Shown here: piece after piece, positions 60,378 to 64,000 of the stretch | Layout of the letters: each line of letters opens with the position of its first letter | Position numbering within the stretch: position 1 is the first letter of the stretch | NCBI GenBank assembly: GCA_950097015.1 | Contig: CATNEN010000039.1 | Span: 2,396,501-2,460,500, forward strand | DNA length: 64,000 nucleotides | Direction of reading: 5' to 3' | Origin: Macrostomum hystrix | Lineage: Eukaryota; Platyhelminthes; Macrostomidae | The notes under the pieces: generated by a model | Told to the model about the DNA's origin: nothing | Databases searched by the model: none | Seen by the model: the letters and a program-made list of their open reading frames with translations, nothing else | Program-made: the position numbers and the translations under genes

Positions 60378-60430
60378 ATTTACCTGGAAGCACTCTTTAA
60401 TCTTATTGCACGGGCTGGAATATCAAATAG

Positions 60431-60456
60431 GATAATAATAATAATAATAATAATAT
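60431..60456. repeat. (AAT)n microsatellite
   Basis: About eight AAT/ATA units just upstream of the MAGUK start region. Confidence 0.9.
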
Positions 60457-62132
60457 CAAATACAATTGATCGTAAAGAACATTGCCACCTTGCTTCTGGA
60501 CACTAGTTGGGGTCATGTAAACTAAAATAGCATTTTAATAGCTTAATATGTCAATGAAAAAACATATAGTTCATTTTATTTAATGCTCTCAGTGATATTA
60601 CTAGTACAATTGATAAGCTTGGATAAAAAGATTTAAAACAAAGGGGCAGATTATTATTTTTCAATATTAATGTTTATCTTACATCTATCAAACAATATTA
60701 TTAATATATATATGATATATACCATGACTAATAACAAATAAAAACTAATAATTTGTGCATAAATATCTTACATAAATGTCTTTAAAACTGTACATGATGG
60801 AAATTTAAAGTTAGTTGGTATGTACTTGTATAATATTAAGAGAACTGTAGGTTAAAAAGTGGAGTGGCACCCCCTCAGTTTTGGAAGACAGTCATTTTTA
60901 TGGGTATGGGTACATGGAAATGATTATTGACTGAAGATAGCAGAGAAAAGCACAGCAGATCAATTTCAATGGTGATTGTCAAGTGTCAACCGAAAGTTAA
61001 AGTAGGCCCTAGTATGTTAAAGAATTATTGTCATCTGATATATTACTGCTATCTTTAAGACATATTTATATATTCACTAATATTTACATATTCAATATTT
61101 AAGACATATAAGCACAATGAAATAAACACAAAAGTATGAAGTTACTTATTAATGATGATATAGGCCTATGTAATGAAATGGTCATTAAGATGGAGTCATA
61201 AGAGAAAAAACTATTAATGCTCAAGAAGAAAGAAACTAAAATTAACTACCTATTTGATAACAACTATTCTACTCCTAAATGCTGTAAAACTGCCGAACAT
61301 ACATTGAAAATTGATAATGTCACCATAACAGAAACAAACTCTTTACATAAAATTTGACTCGTTCAATTTCCCACGTTTCCCATATGCTTCAAAGAAATAA
61401 ATGCAGCATTTAAACTTTTTATGACATAATTATTTATAATATAAGTTTTCAGTTAAAGACTAAATGTCAAAATAGCTTATGCGCTAAATTAATTTGAAGC
61501 ATAACATCTATTCTTTTGTTGAGAACGTATAGCTATGTTTTAATGTGAACAAAAATGTGGTATTTTTAATGTTGACAAATTTCCGAGAATCTGACCCTGT
61601 TGTTCATAAGCCACTGTAATCGCATACATTTACTACCGAAACGCAGAAAACATCCTAAGTATGTTAGTAAGAGGCATCCATGTGGGGAAAATTTATGTTT
61701 AATAAGAAAGAAAAATATAACTCTGCATATTTCGTTTTAAAGTACTACTTATATATCTATATTTGCGCTGACATCAGGTGCATGTGCCATTTGGTTTGAT
61801 ATTCTCCATCTATATTTTAATTTCAACTACAATAGATAATTTAATAATAGCTATAAAAAAGCTGCTAAAACAATATGAGTGTACTTAGAGGCATTAGGTA
61901 GTGCGAGCACTTTAATGCATCCACTAAAGTCACAATTACATTTTATGTTACTATTTTACTTGGCTTATTGTTTCTAGTTTTATCTCATATGTGCCTTAGC
62001 TTAGCTATTCATACAAACGAGTCGGAAACATTTAAGCATTAAAGCATTTAATTCAGTTGAATCATATTTTTTCAAGAGTTTTTGCGAATTTGTCTTTCGA
62101 ATAGAGAATTTCGAATAAAGAACATGTCTTTA
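60457..62132. other. AT-rich intergenic region, no gene supported
   Basis: No long frame, array or RNA gene recognised between the MAGUK gene and the MITE. Confidence 0.5.
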
Positions 62133-62140
62133 TGTTCCAA

Positions 62141-62310
62141 CAGTGGTGTAGCGAGGGGGTATTGGTGTATTGGCCGATACCCCCAAAATTTGATGTCTCA
62201 ATTTTTTCGCATTCAGTTTCTTCGAAAGAAATGAATTAATTGTTTTTTATTCTGGATATGCTGGATAGAACCAAGACCAATATCACCAAAAAAATCCTGG
62301 CTATGCCCTG
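62141..62310. mobile_element. 170-bp hAT-type MITE with 8-bp target-site duplication
   Basis: The left terminus CAGTGGTGTAGCGAGG and the inverted right terminus CAGGGCATAGCCAGG are imperfect terminal inverted repeats. They are flanked by TGTTCCAA (62133-62140) and TGTTCTAA (62311-62318), an 8-bp target-site duplication with one mismatch. A CAG start and an 8-bp duplication are hAT hallmarks. The interior is non-coding and AT-rich. Confidence 0.7.
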
Positions 62311-62318
62311 TGTTCTAA

Positions 62319-62704
62319 CACTGAAAAGCACCACAGTTGTGTAACTGAACATTATAAATAAGCATAACTATAGTTTGATAGTTGTTGGATTTTAGTTTGC
62401 AAAAAATTACAGCAACATTCTATTTTTGTTACATTATACTAGAAATTTGCATAGACATTAAGGTTTATACATTGAAATGTTATTAGCTAATAGAAAAAAA
62501 CCAACCAAAAAACTAATTAATAAACTTAAATCATATTTATCATTAGCATGCATTAGCCTACTTCATGTCTGCTGTTTTCAACTCAAGTCATATTCTGAGC
62601 TAGTTAGTTTTGCAATTTGAAACACAGAAATGATTTGCTTTGCACAGTAGCAATTGCAAATGCTGTTATAATGGCATATAGAATGCAGTGACAGCACCAG
62701 ATTG
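62319..62704. other. AT-rich spacer between MITE and LINE remnant
   Basis: No supported feature; a short GCAGTGACAGCA direct repeat occurs near 62690. Confidence 0.4.
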
Positions 62705-64000
62705 AATACAGTGACAGCATTTACATTATTACATTACAACAATGCAAGGTGCAAGATGGTCAATGGGGCACTCTTGCGCGCACGCGGTCACAGAAAAGGG
62801 GGGGCAGGGCAGATCGCAGCAGTCCTCGGGGTCAGACCGATCGCTTCTAGGTCGGCCACCAATGTAGTGCCTAAAGTCTGGGTCCAACCCTGGCCACGAC
62901 ATAGTCGCTCGGTTGGCTGGTTGAGGGTGACCAAAGCCAGGGGGTTGTCCTCGCCACGGGCTGTCCTCCGCAAGCAGTGCCCCAGCAGTGTCTGACGCTG
63001 CCGGCACAGGGTGACGCTCATGGGTGGCACGCCAGCTCGTGCTGTCAGCTGGGCCGTCGAGATGGTCTCGGGGTAGTGCACACCTAAAGCCTGGCGCAGC
63101 AGGTTTCGGTGCATCCCATCTAGGGCCCGCTCTCGGTTGGGGGTCATCGGGATGGCCTCCATTCGTAGAAAAGGATCGGCTCTAAGGCGGCGTGAAACAG
63201 TCGAATCTTCAGATCGTCTCGCGCTCCGGTGGTGAAGACTGGCCTGAGTTGGTGAACGGCGCGCCAGGGCTGGGTCTTCCTGTCCGCGATAATCACATCT
63301 GGGCTCATCACCGGGACACCCAAGTAGCGGAAGTCGCTGCACGCCGCGATGACCTCACCGTTGTGCAGGGTCAGGGGCGGTGGGTTCTCAAACCCCAGGT
63401 GCAGTACCTCCGTCTTGCTGCCGTTGACGCTTAGGCCGACTCGGGCGCCTTCAGCGCAGATGCTGAAGACAGCGCGCAGGGCCGCAGCTGGGTCTCGGCA
63501 GATGAGCGCGATGTCGTCTGCGTAGGCGAGCGCGGGGAGCAGCACATCAGGATGGCGCCGGTCACGACGGGGTGCCAGGACAAAGCTGTCGGTGTCCTTG
63601 AGGCACCTCCGCAGGATGTAATCGACCACCAGGATGAAAAGGAGCGGCGACAGCGTATCCCCTTGGAGCACGCCGGAGCTGGTGTTGAACTCGTCCGTGG
63701 GACCGTCGCTCGAATCCACGTAAGCCTTGGAGTTGGTGTAGAGGTCCATCGCTGCTTTCACCAGTATGTCGGGGACGCCGTAATGAGATAAAAAGCCACA
63801 CAATTGTTGCTCGGCAGACAGAGTTGAAGGCTTTGCGAAAGTCAATGAAGACGATGGACGCGTTTCGCAGGCGCGTCTTGCAGGCCTCGAAAATGCACCG
63901 AATGGACGCGATCTGCTCCGTGGTGGATCTTCCTGGTCTGAAGCCGCTTGGAAGTTCTAGCAGCATGGGGTTCAGGACAGGGAGGAGCCGGTTGCGCAGC
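62705..64000 (-). pseudogene. Non-LTR retrotransposon reverse transcriptase, frameshifted, runs off the window edge
   Basis: Minus-strand reading gives reverse transcriptase blocks spread over three frames: SGFRPGRSTTEQIASIR and FIDFRKAF (63966 to about 63830), then GVLQGDTLSPLLFILVVDYI and the YADD active site (about 63840-63150), then a third frame with MEAIPMTPNRERALDGMH and LLGHCLRR (about 63180-62788). At least two frameshifts, near 63830 and 63170, break it. The motifs fit a LINE of the RTE/R1-like broad type; the class cannot be fixed without the endonuclease, which is outside the window. The 3' end is near 62705, in AT-rich TAATG-type sequence. Confidence 0.8.

Noticed and set aside
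62705-64000. Functional retrotransposon
   Set aside because: Reverse transcriptase blocks occupy three frames with at least two frameshifts, and the endonuclease is not in the window.

Overview
The window is animal nuclear DNA. GC-rich coding exons are split by introns with clean GT..AG ends, and they sit in AT-rich, extremely repeat-rich surroundings. There are no operons, CRISPR arrays or prokaryotic signals. The free-living flatworm Macrostomum or a similar spiralian is my best guess, from the abundance of tandem repeats, the divergent ERF-type peptide GPCR and the tRNA-derived SINEs. That guess is not proven by the sequence.

Five protein-coding genes can be modelled. (1) Minus strand, 11151 to the left of 1538: a PITPNM/RdgB phosphatidylinositol transfer protein (PITP domain, FFAT motif, DDHD domain), nine exons in continuous phase, 3' end outside the part I can resolve. 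(2) Plus strand, 16317-21182: a complete eight-exon carnitine palmitoyltransferase 1 (782 aa). (3) Plus strand, 39408-40850: a rhodopsin-like peptide-type GPCR ending in a pure CAG/poly-Gln tract, perhaps with a tiny first exon at 36405-36416. (4) Minus strand, 55015-48499 (5' end open): a large multi-domain protein with PapD/ASH-like beta-sandwich segments, most like SPD-2/CEP192. (5) Minus strand, 60377-57618: a complete p55-type MAGUK (two L27 domains, PDZ, SH3, GK; 761 aa). Genes 5 and 4 lie head to tail.

Mobile elements: a Tc1/mariner-type transposase with an intact DDD core but its 5' end replaced by satellite (41303-42425); four copies of one tRNA-derived SINE family (18306, 19238, 44596, 54158), all in the same orientation; a 170-bp hAT-type MITE with an 8-bp target-site duplication (62141-62310); a hAT terminal fragment (45046-45125); and a frameshifted non-LTR reverse transcriptase at the right edge (62705-64000).

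The dominant feature is tandem repetition. More than 25 distinct minisatellite arrays (units 11-33 bp) cover roughly 45% of the window by my own summing. The largest are a 33-bp satellite (21830-26855) and a 22-bp satellite (29779-35990). Arrays are not placed at random: nearly every intron of the PITPNM and CEP192-like genes, the last CPT1 intron and the putative GPCR intron each carry their own, sequence-unrelated array. Several arrays include splice-site sequence: about 20 copies of CAG|GTGAGT in one intron, a triplicated 3' splice site in another, and an acceptor built from the last repeat unit in a third. This intron-private minisatellite organisation is the most unusual thing here.

AT-rich stretches 13253-16316, 21183-21830, 26860-27230, 60460-62130 and 62320-62700 hold no gene I can support.
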